This document shows positions 54,810 to 55,963 of a DNA stretch of 55,963 nt, piece after piece. The notes below the pieces were generated by a model, which ran no database searches, was not told the origin of the DNA, and saw only the letters and a program-made list of their open reading frames with translations. The stretch's first letter is position 1. Each line of letters starts with the position of its first letter. This DNA is from Actinomycetota bacterium. GTDB taxonomy: Bacteria; Actinomycetota; Thermoleophilia; Gaiellales; Gaiellaceae. The position numbers were made by a program, and so were the translations under genes. The DNA is taken from contig VAWW01000024.1 in NCBI GenBank assembly GCA_005884575.1, positions 1-55,963 on the forward strand, written 5' to 3'.

Positions 54810-55963
54810 CGGCGGCGGAGCGAGGGCGTCTTCGCGGCGGCGACGGCCGCGGGCCTGCTCCCGTCGGCCCGCGCGTGGACGAGAACGCGGAGCTGCTTGC
54901 CGACCCACTCGGGCCGGACGCGAATCCCGGCCGCGTTGCCGGCGGCGATCGTGACGCACGACTTCCCCTTGCAGAGCTGCCACTCGTAGGTGACGGCGTC
55001 CGGGGTCGTGTTCGCGAGGGCCCACACGACGCGGCCGGCCTTCGGGGCGCCGAGCAGCCGGACGACCAGGCCGCTACTTGCGGCGGCCGGCGTCGCGGTG
55101 CCCAGCGAGGCGCCGGCCGAGCCGGCGAAGGGAACCGTCGTCGTCGAGGTCGACGTCGTCGCGGCCGCTGCCGCAGCCGACGAAGCCGACGCCGACGAGA
55201 CGGTGCACGGCGACGGCGGCTGCTCGATTCCCGAGAAGGTGACGGTGTGGCCGCTGTTCAAGGCAGTGCCCGACCCGAATGTCGTGCCGGCGCACTCGAG
55301 GGCGAGCTTGTCGGTCCCGCTCGAGCCGCGGTCGATGATCTGGACGTTGCCGACCAGCGACCCCCAGTGAACGGTGTACGTATCGGACCCGTCCTCGCCG
55401 TCGAGCACGACGCCGCCCACGGGAGACGACACGACGGAGAACAGGTCAGTGCCCGTGCCGCCGCCGTAGACGGTGAGGCTACCCTCGATGCCGGAGTACG
55501 AGACACTCTCGGCGTTGTCGATCACGCTCGACGATCTGATGGCAAACGCGTCACCGGCCTGCGCGCCGTAGTAGACGAGCGCGTCCGTGCCGGAGCCGCC
55601 GCTGTCTCCGACGGTGGCGATGGTCGCCGACGGCGAGCCGGCGAAGAGCCCGTAGCTGTGATCTTGTAGGTGTCCGAGCCGCCGGCCCCGTCGAGGGTGT
55701 CGCGGCCTGACCAGGCGGCGAGCGTGTCATTTCCGTCGTCCCCCCAGACGAGGTCGTTCCCCGGGCCGCCGATCAGCGTGTCGTCGCCGAGCCGGCCGTG
55801 CAGCTCGAAGGTCGGCCCCGCGGCGGCCCCTGACGCGTCGATGACGTCGTTCCCATCGGTGCCGATCACGAGAACGCTGTCGATGCCGCCGTATGTGAGC
55901 GTCGTGCCCTGGCCCGTAAGTGTCGAGCCTGTGAAGGTGATCGTGTTGCCGGGCACACCGCCG
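54806..55963 (-). pseudogene. RTX/hemolysin-type calcium-binding repeat protein, partial and frameshifted
   Basis: The gene enters from beyond the right edge. It contains RTX nonapeptides (GTDGNDVIDASG, LGDDTLIGGPGNDLVWGD, GNDTL, GAGGSDTY), more divergent repeats (GGGTGTDLFSVV, LDGEDGSDTYTV), an Ala/Ser/Thr-rich linker and a C-terminal beta-rich domain (VTYEWQLCKGKSCVTI). Near 55,650 the frame changes from ...SDTYKI to YGLFAGSPSATIATVGDSG; a one-base change would join them. RTX proteins are secreted and fold on binding Ca2+. Whether the break is real is unknown. Confidence 0.75.

Overview
The window is about 56 kb of very GC-rich, tightly packed bacterial DNA. Many genes overlap by 4 bp (ATGA or GTGA), and GTG and TTG starts are common. 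The gene content suggests a high-GC soil actinobacterium, possibly of the Thermoleophilia (Gaiella or Solirubrobacter side). That placement is an inference from gene types; no rRNA or other taxonomic marker is present. I see no tRNA, rRNA, CRISPR array, transposase or phage gene.

Layout. 1-1515: end of a sugar-ABC operon (permease end, EthD-like protein, PfkB kinase). 1512-9557: signalling block with a four-GAF histidine kinase, a NarL-type regulator, a stand-alone receiver, three different alpha/beta hydrolases in one operon, and a NarL regulator coupled to a histidine kinase. 9853-19163: stress and membrane genes (BON protein, DUF2252, a large AAA/LuxR regulator with a frameshift, UspA, HdeD-like, LPG-synthase-like flippase, rhomboid protease, DyP peroxidase, small membrane protein). 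19264-33302: a divergent carbohydrate locus. The minus strand carries ROK kinase, SIS isomerase, Gfo/Idh dehydrogenase, cupin, a receiver and a PfkB kinase. The plus strand carries a binding protein, two permeases, a GH4 glycosidase, a BadF-type sugar kinase, an MsmX-type ATPase, a betaine-homocysteine-methyltransferase-like enzyme and an FAD amine oxidase. 33369-39610: remnants and small genes, a CrtC-like lipocalin, a GATase, a MarR regulator with an HemL-like aminotransferase, and a divergent DHA2 exporter. 39666-54809: a complete high-affinity [NiFe]-hydrogenase locus. 54806-55963: part of an RTX-repeat protein.

The hydrogenase locus is the most striking part. One minus-strand operon reads hypC, hypC-like, hypD, hypE, hypA, small subunit, large subunit, NifU-like, DUF5947, a 68-aa protein, DUF6084, an unknown protein, a fused-domain maturation protease, a 32-aa membrane peptide, hypB, a double-SIS protein, a formate/nitrite-type channel and a PsiE-like protein. 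hypF is divergent. Motifs place the enzyme in group 1h (actinobacterial type), which is known for oxidising atmospheric H2. The proximal Fe-S site is CxxD rather than CxxC. Several genes locked into this operon have no known role.

Other signals are an array of four hairpins between the SIS and Gfo/Idh genes, the first covering the Gfo/Idh ribosome-binding site and start codon; a repeated stop-to-start hairpin element at 35.3 kb and 49.8 kb; a paired CAANNNTTG operator for the MarR regulator; and about six apparent frameshifts outside the two large operons, which could be assembly errors or decay.
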